Shown: positions 7,460-16,954, numbered from the stretch's first letter. The stretch: DNA of 64,000 nucleotides from Mycolicibacterium vinylchloridicum (GCF_013404075.1 NZ_JACBJQ010000008.1:106803-170802), one strand, 5' to 3'. Made by a program: numbers and translations. The notes: generated by a model from the letters alone, not told the origin.

Positions 7460-8815
7460 CTAAATCGGTTGGGGTTCGCCGGCGCCCATGTACTTCGACA
7501 GCTGGTGATGCAGGTTCACGGTGCTGCGTTCGCGGTACGGATTGGGCTGGGTGCCGGGGAATCCCAGCGACTTCATCCCCTGCTGGACCGCCGCCATATT
7601 CGAGAAGTCCTGCGGCAGCACACTGCGCCACCGGGGATCGCCCACCGGGGTGTACTCCCAGTCGGCCTGCGGCTCGGCACCTTTGGGGTACAGCTCGAAC
7701 ACCGACACCTCGAAGATGCACTTGTCCGGGTTGTAGCCGGGATCGGGGCGTGCGCCGTAGCACAGCGCACTGGTCAACCCCTGCCCGATCTGGAAGTTCG
7801 GGAACAGCTGCCAGGCCGTTCCGCTCTGGCCGAGGATGTCGGCCGGGATCGTCGGCCACACCACACCGCGCGCCTCGTCGTCTCGGCGAGCCGCGGCGAG
7901 CCAGTGCTCGAGCACCTTGTCGGCCGGGGTGCCCTCGGGTAATTCGTCCACCAGGCGCAGGGCGGCGTTCACCAGCGTCTGCGTGGTGGTCGCGTTGGTC
8001 TCCTCCATGGTGTACACCTGCATCTCCGCGGTGGAGATCCGCGGGTCACCGGTGCCCAGCCGGATCTTGGACTTGGTCTCGGCCATGTCCTCGGGTGCGT
8101 CGTAGCCGATGTTGCTGTGCCGGCCCTGCGCCTTGGCCCAGCCTTTGAACTCACCGAACTTGTTGAATTCCGGATGGGTGGTGAAGACGTGGTAGGTCTC
8201 GTTGAACGCCTCCAGGGCGACCTTCCAATTGCAGTCGAAATGCACCCATTTGCGCCACTTCACCCGCATGTTCTCCAGCCCGAACGGGTCGAGGATCTTC
8301 GCCGCGGGAAAGAGGTAGTCGGCCAAGGGTTCGCAGTCGGGGTCCATGTTGATCCACAGCCAGCCGCCCCAGGTGTCGACGTTCACCGGGCGTAGCCGGG
8401 TGTTGGCCGGATTCAGCGCACCCTGCCAATCCGCCTCCTCGCGGATATGAGTACAGGCGCCGTCCAGCCCGTAGGACCAGCCGTGGAATCCGCAGACGAA
8501 CGACTTACGGGCCCGGCCCACAGCCTGTTTCGCACCGGGCGGGGTGTCGACGAGCCGCCGGCCGCGGTGCATGCAGACGTTGTGGTGAGCCGCAAAGGTG
8601 TCCGCGCCCGTTCGTACGACGATGATCGAGTCGTCGAGGATGTCGTAGGTCAGATAGCTGCCGACCTCGGGCAGTTCCTCGACCCGGCCCACCTGCTGCC
8701 AGACCTTGCGCCACAACTTGTCGCGTTCGGCGCGCGCGTACTCCGGTGAGATGTAGGCCTCCACACCGATGGTCATCGGTTCTGCCAGTTCTTCGGTACT
8801 GTCCAGCTCGCCCAT
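7460..8815 (-). CDS. Rieske non-heme iron oxygenase, alpha subunit
   Basis: A 451-residue protein. The ATG at 8815 is chosen over TTG and GTG codons 3 and 6 bases upstream because GAGAGGAG lies about 6 bases before it. The Rieske [2Fe-2S] ligands are C81-x-H83 and C108-x2-H111; the 24 residues between them are longer than the usual 15-17. The mononuclear iron site is visible as FNETYHVFTTHPEF with H209 and H214. This family hydroxylates aromatic or alicyclic rings using electrons from a separate reductase and ferredoxin. No beta subunit or reductase lies beside it, so it probably borrows electrons from elsewhere. It is followed by a strong hairpin and then the monooxygenase gene. Confidence 0.92.
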   Translation of the reverse strand: MGELDSTEELAEPMTIGVEAYISPEYARAERDKLWRKVWQQVGRVEELPEVGSYLTYDILDDSIIVVRTGADTFAAHHNVCMHRGRRLVDTPPGAKQAVGRARKSFVCGFHGWSYGLDGACTHIREEADWQGALNPANTRLRPVNVDTWGGWLWINMDPDCEPLADYLFPAAKILDPFGLENMRVKWRKWVHFDCNWKVALEAFNETYHVFTTHPEFNKFGEFKGWAKAQGRHSNIGYDAPEDMAETKSKIRLGTGDPRISTAEMQVYTMEETNATTTQTLVNAALRLVDELPEGTPADKVLEHWLAAARRDDEARGVVWPTIPADILGQSGTAWQLFPNFQIGQGLTSALCYGARPDPGYNPDKCIFEVSVFELYPKGAEPQADWEYTPVGDPRWRSVLPQDFSNMAAVQQGMKSLGFPGTQPNPYRERSTVNLHHQLSKYMGAGEPQPI

Positions 8816-8827
8816 CACCAACTCCTC

Positions 8828-9673
8828 TCAGGGCCTTTTGATTTCGTTGCGGAAGTCATCGTCGGCGAGGAACAACGACGTGTTGTCCGCACCGACATGA
8901 CTCCACCGCAGGTCCAAACCCCCGTCGACGAGCAGGGTTTGGCCGGTGATGTAGCTCGACAGGTCCGAGAGCAGGAACAGAATCGTGCCGGCCTGTTCTT
9001 CTGGACGTCCGCGGCGCCCCATGGCGATCGCGGTGCGGTCCCGCTCGGGATCAGCCTGCACATACGCACGTGACGCGGCGGTCTCGGTGACCCCCGGTGC
9101 GACGGCGTTGACCCGGATGTCGTCGAGCGCGAGTTCGAGCGCCATCGTTCTGGTTGCCGCGACGATCGCCGCCTTGGCGGTGCCGTAGGCGATATGGAAC
9201 GGGGCGGTGTTCATCCCACTGATCGAGGAGACCGACACGATCGAGCCCGGGCCGCCCGCTGACCGGATCTCGGCGGCCACCGCCTGGCTCATGAAGAACA
9301 TCGTTTCCAGGTTTGCCGTGAACAGCTCGCGCCAGTCGGCGCGGCTGACCCGGGTGGCCGGCATCCACGTCGAGGGCGCGGCGCCGCCGGCGATGTTGAC
9401 CAGTCCGTACAGCGCTCCCTCGGTGCGGCGCACCGTATCCATGACGGTGGCGATCCCGGCATCGGTGGCGGCGTCGGCGGCGACCGGCACGATCGGCAGG
9501 CCACTGTCGACCAGTGGCCCCACCTGCTCGTCCAGGTTCTCCCGCGAGCGGCTGACGGCGACGACGGTGGCACCGGCCCGTGCCGCCATCTCGGTCACGG
9601 TCGTCCCGATGCCGCCGCCTCCGGCGCCCGACACCACCACGATGCGGCCGTCGAGCCTGAGGAGATCGCTCAT
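8828..9673 (-). CDS. Short-chain dehydrogenase/reductase, first gene of leftward operon
   Basis: A 281-residue SDR. It has a glycine-rich cofactor loop (SGAGGGGIGTTV), an NIAGG motif in the NAG position, a catalytic Ser in SVSSISG and the YGTAK Tyr/Lys pair, ending in the common GQTLLVDGGLDLRW. AAAAGGGG lies a few bases before its ATG at 9673. It is the promoter-proximal gene of the leftward operon, and a GntR-like palindrome sits 22 bases upstream of its start. It likely oxidises an alcohol formed by, or reduces a ketone feeding, the Rieske and Baeyer-Villiger steps; the direction and substrate are not readable. Confidence 0.9.
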   Translation of the reverse strand: MSDLLRLDGRIVVVSGAGGGGIGTTVTEMAARAGATVVAVSRSRENLDEQVGPLVDSGLPIVPVAADAATDAGIATVMDTVRRTEGALYGLVNIAGGAAPSTWMPATRVSRADWRELFTANLETMFFMSQAVAAEIRSAGGPGSIVSVSSISGMNTAPFHIAYGTAKAAIVAATRTMALELALDDIRVNAVAPGVTETAASRAYVQADPERDRTAIAMGRRGRPEEQAGTILFLLSDLSSYITGQTLLVDGGLDLRWSHVGADNTSLFLADDDFRNEIKRP

Positions 9674-9694
9674 AACCCCTTTTCGTTCTCAGCA

Positions 9695-9706
9695 TTGTCC
9701 GGACAA
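9695..9706. promoter_or_regulatory. Candidate GntR operator, copy 1
   Basis: TTGTCCGGACAA is a perfect 12-base palindrome 22 bases upstream of the start of the leftward SDR gene. The layout TNGTC-GACNA fits GntR-family operators. A related copy occurs at 9791-9802 in front of the rightward operon, which encodes a GntR regulator. Confidence 0.6.
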
Positions 9707-9790
9707 ATAGATGGACTCTGCTGGCTGGAGAACATGATTCCGCAGCAGTTATAGCACCGTCAAGGGTGCTGCCGAGATCAGTCGACTCTA

Positions 9791-9802
9791 TTGTCTGGAC
9801 TA
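9791..9802. promoter_or_regulatory. Candidate GntR operator, copy 2
   Basis: TTGTCTGGACTA matches the palindrome at 9695-9706 at 10 of 12 positions and lies 25 bases before the ATG of the SMP-30-like gene. The two copies are placed nearly symmetrically, one in front of each divergent operon, as expected for a local regulator controlling both. Confidence 0.5.
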
Positions 9803-9826
9803 AATTCCCTTGGTACGGTCACGCCG

Positions 9827-11449
9827 ATGATCCAGAAGTCGCTATCGCAGCAGGATGGGCGCTTCACCCTCGCCCATCCCCCGGTGCTCGCCGAGGGGTG
9901 GAGTGTGGAACGGCGCACCTCGCCGAGTCGGTTGTTCGGCGCGAACGGTCTGCGCACCGGCCCCGACGGCCGGGTGTACATCGCCCAGGTGACCGGCAGC
10001 CAGATCAGCGCACTGGACATCGGTACCGGGTTGGTCGACACCATCAGCGCCAAGGGCGGCGACATCATCGCCCCCGACGATGTCGCGTTCGACGCCGCCG
10101 GCAACCTCTACGCCACCGAGGTGATGGACGGCCGGGTCAGCGTCCGCACCGCCGGCGGGGCCACTCGCGTACTGCGCGACGACCTGCCGTGCGCCAACGG
10201 CATCACCGTGTACCGGGACCGACTGTTCATCGGCGAGTGCCGTGAGGGCGGCCGATTGATGGAACTGGACACGGTCGGCGGTGGGCCGCCGCGCATTCTG
10301 CTGGAGAACGTGCCGTCGCCCAACGCCATGGAGGTCGGGCCCGACGGGCTGCTGTACTTCCCGGTGATGGGCGCCAACGAGATCTGGCGTATCGATCCCG
10401 AAGGCAGGGACCCGGTGGTCCCCGAAGTCGTAGCCACCGGTCTCGGTGTGCCCGACGCCGTGAAGTTCGACTCAGACGGCTATCTGGTCTCCACACAGGT
10501 GCACAGCGGTCAGGTGCTTCGGATCAATCCGCGCAACGGTGAGCAGACGGTCTTGGCGAACCTCACTCCAGGACTGGACAACTTGACGTTCGTCGGAGGG
10601 CGCCTGTTCGTCTCGAATTTCACCGGCGAGATCACCGAGATCCTCGACGGCCAGCAGACCCGAGCGGTGCTGCCGGGCGGATTGAACTGGCCGCTGGATC
10701 TGACGATCGGGCCCGACGGCGAGTTGTACGTCGCCGACGGCACCTACTTCTATCTGCTGCGCGCCGACGGCAGCCTGCACACACTCGGAATGCTGTTCAG
10801 CCCCGGCTATCCCGGCTTCGTGCGCGGACTGACCGCAGACGGACCCGGCGAATTCGTGGTGACGACCTCCGGGGGGCAGGTCGCGCGATTCCGGCCCGCC
10901 GAGGGTGAAAGTGATTTCCTGGCAGACGGATTGGACCAGCTCTACGGCGTCGCTGTCGGCCCGCGCGGCATCGTGGCCGTCGAGCAGGGTACCGGCCGGC
11001 TGCTGTCGGTGGCGAACGGCCGCACCGAGGTGCTGGCCACCGGCCTGGACACCCCGGTGGGGGTCGCCATCGGTGGCGACGGTAACCCGCTGGTCAGCGA
11101 GCGTGGCAGAGTGATCAGGGTGAACGGCACCGACAAGGAAACCGTGGTGGACGGATTGGGTTGTCCGCAGGGCATTCTGGTGACCGGTGATCTACTCTTC
11201 ATCGTCGATGCGGACACCAAGTCGCTGATCGAGGTCGATCTGGCATGCGGAAGCCGCACCACCGTCGCCTCGGGTCTTCCGGTCGGCGCCCCGCCCTGCG
11301 TCACCCCCAAGCCGCTGCGCGGTATGCCGCCGTTCTCGGGCCCGCAGGGGCCGTTTGCCGGGATCGCCGCCGGCCCAGATGGCACCCTGTACGTCTCGGC
11401 GGATGCCGACGGCAGTGTGCTCGCCTTCAGCCGGATCGGGCTGAGATGA
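9827..11449 (+). CDS. SMP-30/gluconolactonase-like beta-propeller protein
   Basis: A 540-residue protein. The ATG at 9827 is preferred to an upstream TTG at 9791 because that TTG lies in the operator. The sequence is a run of propeller blades with repeated patterns such as GPDGRVYIAQ, DVAFDAAGNLYATE, GPDGLLYFPV, GPDGELYVADG and GPDGTLYVSADADG, typical of SMP-30/NHL-type six-bladed propellers. About 540 residues is long, room for two propellers. Relatives include lactonases and calcium-dependent esterases. If it is a lactonase it could hydrolyse the product of the Baeyer-Villiger enzyme in the divergent operon, which otherwise lacks a hydrolase; that link is inference. Its stop overlaps the GntR start. 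Confidence 0.8.
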   Translation: MIQKSLSQQDGRFTLAHPPVLAEGWSVERRTSPSRLFGANGLRTGPDGRVYIAQVTGSQISALDIGTGLVDTISAKGGDIIAPDDVAFDAAGNLYATEVMDGRVSVRTAGGATRVLRDDLPCANGITVYRDRLFIGECREGGRLMELDTVGGGPPRILLENVPSPNAMEVGPDGLLYFPVMGANEIWRIDPEGRDPVVPEVVATGLGVPDAVKFDSDGYLVSTQVHSGQVLRINPRNGEQTVLANLTPGLDNLTFVGGRLFVSNFTGEITEILDGQQTRAVLPGGLNWPLDLTIGPDGELYVADGTYFYLLRADGSLHTLGMLFSPGYPGFVRGLTADGPGEFVVTTSGGQVARFRPAEGESDFLADGLDQLYGVAVGPRGIVAVEQGTGRLLSVANGRTEVLATGLDTPVGVAIGGDGNPLVSERGRVIRVNGTDKETVVDGLGCPQGILVTGDLLFIVDADTKSLIEVDLACGSRTTVASGLPVGAPPCVTPKPLRGMPPFSGPQGPFAGIAAGPDGTLYVSADADGSVLAFSRIGLR

Positions 11450-12186
11450 CACACGCCGAGTCCGCCGACCATCGCTACATTCAGGTGGCCCGCACACTGC
11501 GCAAGGAAATCGTGGACGGGGTGTATCCCGTCGGGTCGCAACTTCCCACCGAACACGAACTGTGCCAGCGTTTTTCGGTGAGCCGATACACCGTCCGAGA
11601 GGCGCTCCGCCGGCTGCGGGAGGACAACCTGGTCTCGTCACGACCACGTGCGGGCACCATGGTGGTGCCGCGACCGTCGTCACACGCCTACGTCCAGGAT
11701 GTCGTCTCCATCAACGATCTGCTGGCCTTTGCCACAGGTGCCCGCTTCGCCATCGAGTCGATCGCCATGGTCACGATCGACGATGAGCTGGCCCGGCGCA
11801 CCGGGCTGATGGTTGGCGAAGAGTGGCTGGCGGTGCGCGGGTTTCGTCGCGCCGAGGCCGCCGACGCGCCCGTCTGCCGCACCGAGTACTACATCAACCG
11901 CGCGTTCGCCGCGGTCGGCCGGATGCTGCAGAACCACACCGGACCGATCTTTCCCCTGATCGAGGACCTGTTCGGGCTCAGCATCGTCGAGGTGCGCCAG
12001 GAGATCTCGGCCGTCCAGGTCGGAGCCGAGCTGGCGGACGGGCTCAAGGTCGAGCCGGGCAGCCCCGCGCTGGAGATGCAGCGCACCTATACGACGTCCG
12101 ACGGCGAGATCGCTCAGGTGACGGTGAACACTCACCCCGGCGGCCGGTTCCGCCACTCGATGACGATGCGACGAGTGAAGGGTTAG
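11446..12186 (+). CDS. GntR-family regulator with UTRA domain (HutC type)
   Basis: A 246-residue regulator whose ATG overlaps the stop of the propeller gene (ATGA). The winged helix-turn-helix is visible at about residues 10-75 (YIQVARTLRKEIVDG, LPTEHELCQRFSVSRYTVRE, RPRAGTMV). The C-terminal UTRA effector domain includes AIESIAMVTIDDELA, VCRTEYYINRAF and PALEMQRTYTTSDGE. HutC-type regulators usually repress catabolic genes until a small acid, sugar or CoA-linked ligand binds. Its place inside the rightward operon, and two matching palindromes between the divergent operons, make it the probable local repressor of the whole cluster and of itself. Ligand unknown. Confidence 0.9.
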   Translation: MTHAESADHRYIQVARTLRKEIVDGVYPVGSQLPTEHELCQRFSVSRYTVREALRRLREDNLVSSRPRAGTMVVPRPSSHAYVQDVVSINDLLAFATGARFAIESIAMVTIDDELARRTGLMVGEEWLAVRGFRRAEAADAPVCRTEYYINRAFAAVGRMLQNHTGPIFPLIEDLFGLSIVEVRQEISAVQVGAELADGLKVEPGSPALEMQRTYTTSDGEIAQVTVNTHPGGRFRHSMTMRRVKG

Positions 12187-12191
12187 CGGGC

Positions 12192-13757
12192 ATGCGAACC
12201 GCAGCACGCAACTCCGCGTTGGCCGCACAGGCCTACGCCAGCGGGTTGTGGGTGCGCGACACGCTGGCCGATGTCTTGGCCGCGGCCGCACGGGATACCC
12301 CGACCAGAGAGATACTCGTCGACGGGCCGGTCCGCCTGGACTGCGCGACGGTGTACGACCGGGCCACCCGGATGGCCGCTGCCATGCGGGCCGCCATGCC
12401 GACCGGCAGTGTGGTGTCGTTCATGCTGCCGAACTGGCATGAGGCGGCGATCGTCTATCACGCGGCGACCGTGGCGGGCATGGTGGTCAACCCGATCCTG
12501 CCGTCGCTGCGCGACCACGAGCTGGCCTTCATCCTGGCCGACGCCGACGTCCGAATGATCGTCATCCCCGCCGAATTCGCCGGCCATGACTACGCCGCGA
12601 TGCTGCAGCGGGTCACCGCGACGCTACCGTCGCCGCCGGTCGTTGTCGTGGTGCGCGGCGACGCGCAGGCCGGTCAGATCCGATTCGACGCGCTCGACGC
12701 CGAGGCGCCCGCCACAATCCCGTCGGTCGACCCGGACGCGGTCCGGATGATCATGTACACCTCGGGCACCACCGGCCGACCCAAAGGAGTTCTGCACAGC
12801 CAGAATTCGATCCATGCGCTGATCCGCCAGCTCGGGGAGCACTGGTGGGTCGACCGGGGGTCGGTGTACCTGGTGCCGTCCCCGATCGCGCACATCGGCG
12901 GTTCGATCTACGCCTTCGAATTCCCGATTCTGCTCGGCGCCGCCGCGGTGCTGATGGAGCGCTGGGATCCCGACGTGGCCGTCGGGATCATGGTCGGCGA
13001 GCGGTGTACGCACATGTCCGGGGCTACGCCGTTTCTGCAGCATCTGCTGGCCGCCGCCCAGCGTGCCGGCACCCGGTTGCCGGACCTGAGGGTGTTCATC
13101 TGCGGCGGCGCCTCGGTGCCACCCGCGCTGATCCGCAGTGCCGCAGCCTATTTCGAGAACGCCGCCGTCACCCGGGTGTACGGCTCGACCGAGGTGCCGG
13201 TCATCTCCGTCGGCGCACCCGGCGACATCGACCATGCCGCCGAAACCGATGGCCGGCCCGGTATCGCCGACGTCGTAATCGCTGAGGGTGAGATCCGTGC
13301 CCGCGGGCCGCAGATGCTCCTGGGCTACCTGCATCCCGAGGACGAGGATGCCGCTTTCGACGAGCAGGGCTACTTCCGCACCGGCGACCTCGGCCGCTGG
13401 GTCGACGACCACTACCTCGTCGTCACCGGCCGCGCCAAGGACATCGTGATCCGCAACGGCGAGAACATCGCCCCCAAGGAGATCGAGGACCTTCTGCTCG
13501 GCCACCCGGAGATCCGCGAGGTCGCGGTCGTCGGGGTGCCCGATCAGCGCACCGGGGAGCGTGCGTGCGCGGTGATCGTCACCGAGCACCAGCCGGGACT
13601 GGAGGTCGCCGAGCTCCGGAATTTCCTGCAGGCCGCCGGTGTCGCGAAGTTCAAATGGCCCGAACAGGTCGTCGTCTGGGATGCGCTGCCAAAGAACGAC
13701 GCCGGCAAGGTTCTCAAACACCAGATTCGAGCGAGGTTGGTCGAGGCGGATGGGTGA
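12192..13757 (+). CDS. Acyl-CoA ligase (FadD/AMP-binding family), first copy
   Basis: A 521-residue adenylate-forming enzyme beginning at the ATG at 12192, six bases after the GntR stop. The AMP-binding loop [11 protein letters not shown] is at residues 189-199. Downstream come [12 protein letters not shown], the hinge region [10 protein letters not shown] with [20 protein letters not shown], and the catalytic Lys in [13 protein letters not shown]. It activates a carboxylic acid to an acyl-AMP and then to its CoA ester. Together with a second ligase downstream, it would prime the substrate or an intermediate for the dehydrogenases encoded on the other strand. The acid cannot be predicted from sequence alone. 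Confidence 0.92.
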   Translation: MRTAARNSALAAQAYASGLWVRDTLADVLAAAARDTPTREILVDGPVRLDCATVYDRATRMAAAMRAAMPTGSVVSFMLPNWHEAAIVYHAATVAGMVVNPILPSLRDHELAFILADADVRMIVIPAEFAGHDYAAMLQRVTATLPSPPVVVVVRGDAQAGQIRFDALDAEAPATIPSVDPDAVRMIMYTSGTTGRPKGVLHSQNSIHALIRQLGEHWWVDRGSVYLVPSPIAHIGGSIYAFEFPILLGAAAVLMERWDPDVAVGIMVGERCTHMSGATPFLQHLLAAAQRAGTRLPDLRVFICGGASVPPALIRSAAAYFENAAVTRVYGSTEVPVISVGAPGDIDHAAETDGRPGIADVVIAEGEIRARGPQMLLGYLHPEDEDAAFDEQGYFRTGDLGRWVDDHYLVVTGRAKDIVIRNGENIAPKEIEDLLLGHPEIREVAVVGVPDQRTGERACAVIVTEHQPGLEVAELRNFLQAAGVAKFKWPEQVVVWDALPKNDAGKVLKHQIRARLVEADG

Positions 13758-13758
13758 C

Positions 13759-14532
13759 ATGCAAGTAGCGGTGGTGACCGGGGCGAGCAGCGGAATCGGA
13801 TTCGCCTGCGCCACACAGCTCGCCGAGATGGGAATGGCGGTCGTCGGCACCGGCCGGGACACCGGGCGGCTGGCCGGGCTGGCCGATGCCATCGGCGATC
13901 CCGAGCGGATCGCCACCCTGGCGGTTGATCTCACCGACGACGACGCTCCGCAGCGGATCGTCGAGGCCGCCGTCTCCCGCTGGGGCCACATCGACTTCCT
14001 GATCAACAACGCCGGCGTCGGCAGCCCCAAACCCTTGCACGAGACCGACGACGAGACCCTGGATTACTTTCTCGGCGTCATGCTGCGCGCCCCATTCCGG
14101 TTGGCGCGCGATGTGATCGGCCACATGCCTGCAGGGTCGGCGATCATCAATATCACCTCGACGTTCGCGGTCGTCGGTGGCCTGCGTGGTGGCGCCTATT
14201 CGGCCGCCAAGGGCGGTCTGACCGCGCTGACGACGCACATCGCCTGCCAATACGGCGCGCACGGGATCCGCTGTAACGCGGTGGCTCCCGGCGTGACGGT
14301 GACCCCGATGGTCGAAAAGCGGCTCGAGGACCCGGGATTCAAGAAGATGCAGACCGAAATGACCCCGCATACCCGGCTCGGCCGAGTCGAGGACATCGCC
14401 GGCACCGTGGCGTTCCTGTGTTCGCCAGCAGGCAGTTTCATCAACGGGCAGACCATCGTCGTCGACGGCGGGTGGAGCACCACGAAATACCTGTCCGAGT
14501 TCGCGCTATCCGCGGAGTGGGTTGCGCGGTGA
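13759..14532 (+). CDS. Short-chain dehydrogenase/reductase
   Basis: A 257-residue SDR. The ATG at 13759 places GASSGIG at the usual distance from the N-terminus ([15 protein letters not shown]) and has GAGGCGG upstream; an in-frame ATG at 13750, overlapping the ligase stop, is an alternative adding three residues. The NNAG motif, Ser in [10 protein letters not shown] and YSAAKGG active site are present, with the C-terminal [12 protein letters not shown]. It lies between two CoA ligases, and its stop overlaps the GTG of the second ligase (GTGA). It probably oxidises a secondary alcohol or 3-hydroxyacyl intermediate. Confidence 0.9.
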   Translation: MQVAVVTGASSGIGFACATQLAEMGMAVVGTGRDTGRLAGLADAIGDPERIATLAVDLTDDDAPQRIVEAAVSRWGHIDFLINNAGVGSPKPLHETDDETLDYFLGVMLRAPFRLARDVIGHMPAGSAIINITSTFAVVGGLRGGAYSAAKGGLTALTTHIACQYGAHGIRCNAVAPGVTVTPMVEKRLEDPGFKKMQTEMTPHTRLGRVEDIAGTVAFLCSPAGSFINGQTIVVDGGWSTTKYLSEFALSAEWVAR

Positions 14533-15998
14533 ACCTGTTCGCCACCCTCGATCAAGCCGCCGCCCGCTTCGGCGACCGCGGGGCAGTCTTCCGTGGCGAG
14601 GAACAGCTGCACACCTGGAGCCAGCTTCGCGAGCGCGCCTTACGCCTGGCCGCCTCGCTTCGCCACACGTATGCACCGGGGCAGCGGATCGCGATCGCCA
14701 GCGAGAACCGGGCCGAGATCGTCGAACTGTTCTATGCGGTGTGGGCCGCCGAGTGCGTCGTCGTCCCGGTGAACTTCAAACTCCATTCCCGCGAGATGGT
14801 GCAGATTCTCGAAGACTGCGGTGCGGCAACGGTATTCGCGTCCCCGAAGATCGCCGCCGAGCTGACTTCGGTATCACCCGTCATGGTGGAGCTGATCGGC
14901 GGAGGGGACTACGAGCAGCTCTTCACCGCACCACCGGCGGCAGTTCCCGCCACGGATCCGTCGGCGCTGGCCTGGCTGTTCTACACCAGCGGCACGACCG
15001 GGCGTTCCAAGGGCGCGATGTTGTCGCATCGCACCCTCACCGCGATGACGGTGGCACACCTGGCCGATATCGACTCCCCCGACGAGAATTGCAGTCTGCT
15101 GCATGCCGCGCCGATGTCGCACGGGTCAGGGCTCTACATCGCGCCCTACGTTCTTCGTGGCGCCCGCCAGGTGGTGTCCGCGTCCGGCTCGTTCGACCCC
15201 GACGAATTCCTTGACCTGTGCGGACTGCATCCGGGATCGTCAGCGTTCTTGGCGCCCACCATGATTGCGCGCCTCGTCGCGACCGGTCGCCCGGCGCCGG
15301 CGGCGCTGCGCGCGATCGTCTACGGCGGCGGACCGATGTACGTCGACGGCCTCAAGAAGGCGATGGCCGCGTTCGGGCCGATCTTCGCCCAGATCTACGG
15401 CCAGGGCGAAGCGCCGATGACGATCACCGGATTGCGCCGTGCCGACCATGACTCCGACGACGACGCCGTCCTCGGCTCGGTGGGCTACCCCCGGTCCGGG
15501 GTCGAGGTGGCCGTGCTCGGCGAGGACGGTGCGCCCGCCGCGCTGGGGCAGATCGGCGAGATCGTGTGCCGAGGCGATGTGGTGATGGGCGGGTATTGGA
15601 ACAACGCCGACGCCACCCGCGACGCGCTGAAGGACGGTTGGCTCTACACCGGAGACATGGGCTCGTTCGACCCATGCGGCTACCTGACCCTGCGCGATCG
15701 CTCCAAGGACGTGGTGATCAGCGGTGGAAGCAACATCTACCCACGGGAGGTCGAAGAGGCGCTGCTGGAACATCCGGGCGTGGTCGAGGCCTGCGTGGTC
15801 GGGGCACCGGATCCCGAGTGGGGCGAGGTCGTCGTGGCCTTCGTCGTCGGCAGCGCAGCCGATGGGGCGCTCGATGCGCACCTGCTGGACCGGATCGCCC
15901 GGTTCAAGCGCCCGAAACGCTACGTGTTCGTCGACGACCTGCCCAAGAACAGCTACGGCAAGGTCCTCAAACGTGAGTTGCGCGCCCGGCTCGGGTAA
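14529..15998 (+). CDS. Acyl-CoA ligase (FadD/AMP-binding family), second copy
   Basis: A 489-residue adenylate-forming enzyme. The GTG at 14529 is chosen because it overlaps the SDR stop and the protein begins there with a typical [20 protein letters not shown]. The P-loop [14 protein letters not shown] is at residues 151-164, followed by [33 protein letters not shown] and the terminal Lys motif [14 protein letters not shown]. It is only distantly similar to the ligase two genes upstream, so the two probably activate different acids, for example the original substrate and a ring-opened intermediate. That division is inference. Confidence 0.92.
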   Translation: MNLFATLDQAAARFGDRGAVFRGEEQLHTWSQLRERALRLAASLRHTYAPGQRIAIASENRAEIVELFYAVWAAECVVVPVNFKLHSREMVQILEDCGAATVFASPKIAAELTSVSPVMVELIGGGDYEQLFTAPPAAVPATDPSALAWLFYTSGTTGRSKGAMLSHRTLTAMTVAHLADIDSPDENCSLLHAAPMSHGSGLYIAPYVLRGARQVVSASGSFDPDEFLDLCGLHPGSSAFLAPTMIARLVATGRPAPAALRAIVYGGGPMYVDGLKKAMAAFGPIFAQIYGQGEAPMTITGLRRADHDSDDDAVLGSVGYPRSGVEVAVLGEDGAPAALGQIGEIVCRGDVVMGGYWNNADATRDALKDGWLYTGDMGSFDPCGYLTLRDRSKDVVISGGSNIYPREVEEALLEHPGVVEACVVGAPDPEWGEVVVAFVVGSAADGALDAHLLDRIARFKRPKRYVFVDDLPKNSYGKVLKRELRARLG

Positions 15999-16027
15999 CG
16001 ACATTCTCCTCTGCATAGAATGCGGCT

Positions 16028-16939
16028 ATGTCCCAGGATTACACGTTCCTCACCTACGAAGAGCTCGATGACGGCCGCATCGCGCGGATCATGCTCAACC
16101 GGCCCGAGGCACGCAACGCTCAGAACCGTGGCCTGCTCGTCGAGCTGAACGAGGCGTTCCTGCGGGCCGAAGCCGACGACACGGTCCGGGTGGTGATCCT
16201 GGGCGGCCACGGGCCGATGTTCTCCTCCGGCCACGACCTCGGGTCGGCGGTGTCGCGTGCCGAGTACACCCCCGGGCCCGATCAGCACCCCAGTTTCCAG
16301 GGTCTGGGCGCCAACCGGGAGGGCGCCGAGAAGCTGATGCTGCAGGAGTGGCATCACTTCTTCGCCAATACTCGCCGCTGGCGCGACCTGCGCAAGATCA
16401 CCGTCGCGCAGGTACACGGCGACGTCTATGCGGCGGCACTGATGCTGATGTGGGCGTGCGACCTGATCGTGGCCGCCGAGGGCACTCGCTTCGCCGACGT
16501 GGTCGGCACCCGGTTGGGTATGTGCGGTGTCGAGTACTTCGCACACCCGTGGGAGTTCGGGCCACGCAAGACCAAGGAGCTGATGCTCACCGGTGACGCC
16601 ATGGAAGTCGACGAGGCCTACCAGCTGGGCATGATCTCGAAGGTCTTCCCGCAGGACGAGCTCGCCGACAAGACGCTGGAGTTCGCCCGCCGGATCGCCC
16701 AGGTCCCGACCATGGCGGCGCTGCTGGCCAAGGAAGCGGTCAATCAGACGCAAGACAACATGGGCTTCTACAACGCGCTGAACGCCTGCTTCACCCTGCA
16801 CCAGCTCAACCACTCGCACTGGGCGCAGGTGCACGAGGAAGGCTGGCCGGTCGGCCTCGAGTCGGATGGCCTGCCGAACTGGAAGACCGCCCCGCCGATC
16901 GTGCCTGCGGTCAAGGACCAGGTCCGCGCCGAGGGCTGA
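16028..16939 (+). CDS. Enoyl-CoA hydratase/isomerase family protein
   Basis: A 303-residue crotonase-fold protein. The N-terminal IARIMLNRPEARNAQ and the oxyanion-hole segment GHGPMFSSGHDLG are diagnostic, followed by VHGDVYAAALMLMWACDL and GPRKTKELMLTGDAMEVDEA. It is about 40 residues longer than a minimal hydratase because of an insert after the oxyanion motif. The family hydrates 2-enoyl-CoA made by acyl-CoA dehydrogenases, but members also cleave rings or isomerise double bonds. A TAGAAT hexamer lies about eight bases before the ATG and no good Shine-Dalgarno is present, so a leaderless transcript is possible. It is the last gene of the rightward group. Confidence 0.9.
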   Translation: MSQDYTFLTYEELDDGRIARIMLNRPEARNAQNRGLLVELNEAFLRAEADDTVRVVILGGHGPMFSSGHDLGSAVSRAEYTPGPDQHPSFQGLGANREGAEKLMLQEWHHFFANTRRWRDLRKITVAQVHGDVYAAALMLMWACDLIVAAEGTRFADVVGTRLGMCGVEYFAHPWEFGPRKTKELMLTGDAMEVDEAYQLGMISKVFPQDELADKTLEFARRIAQVPTMAALLAKEAVNQTQDNMGFYNALNACFTLHQLNHSHWAQVHEEGWPVGLESDGLPNWKTAPPIVPAVKDQVRAEG

Positions 16940-16954
16940 TCCCGGCGCCTTTTT
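16926..16954 (+). terminator. Probable intrinsic terminator after the hydratase gene
   Basis: GCGCC (16926-16930) and GGG (16933-16935) pair with CCC (16941-16943) and GGCGC (16944-16948), leaving a two-base bulge and a five-base loop; TTTTTC follows at 16950. The stem begins inside the last codons of the hydratase gene and would end the rightward catabolic operon. Confidence 0.6.

Noticed and set aside
5752..8148. 798-residue open frame on the plus strand opposite the BVMO and Rieske genes
   Set aside because: Antisense shadow typical of GC-rich DNA. It lacks domain similarity, while the opposite strand has clear family motifs throughout.
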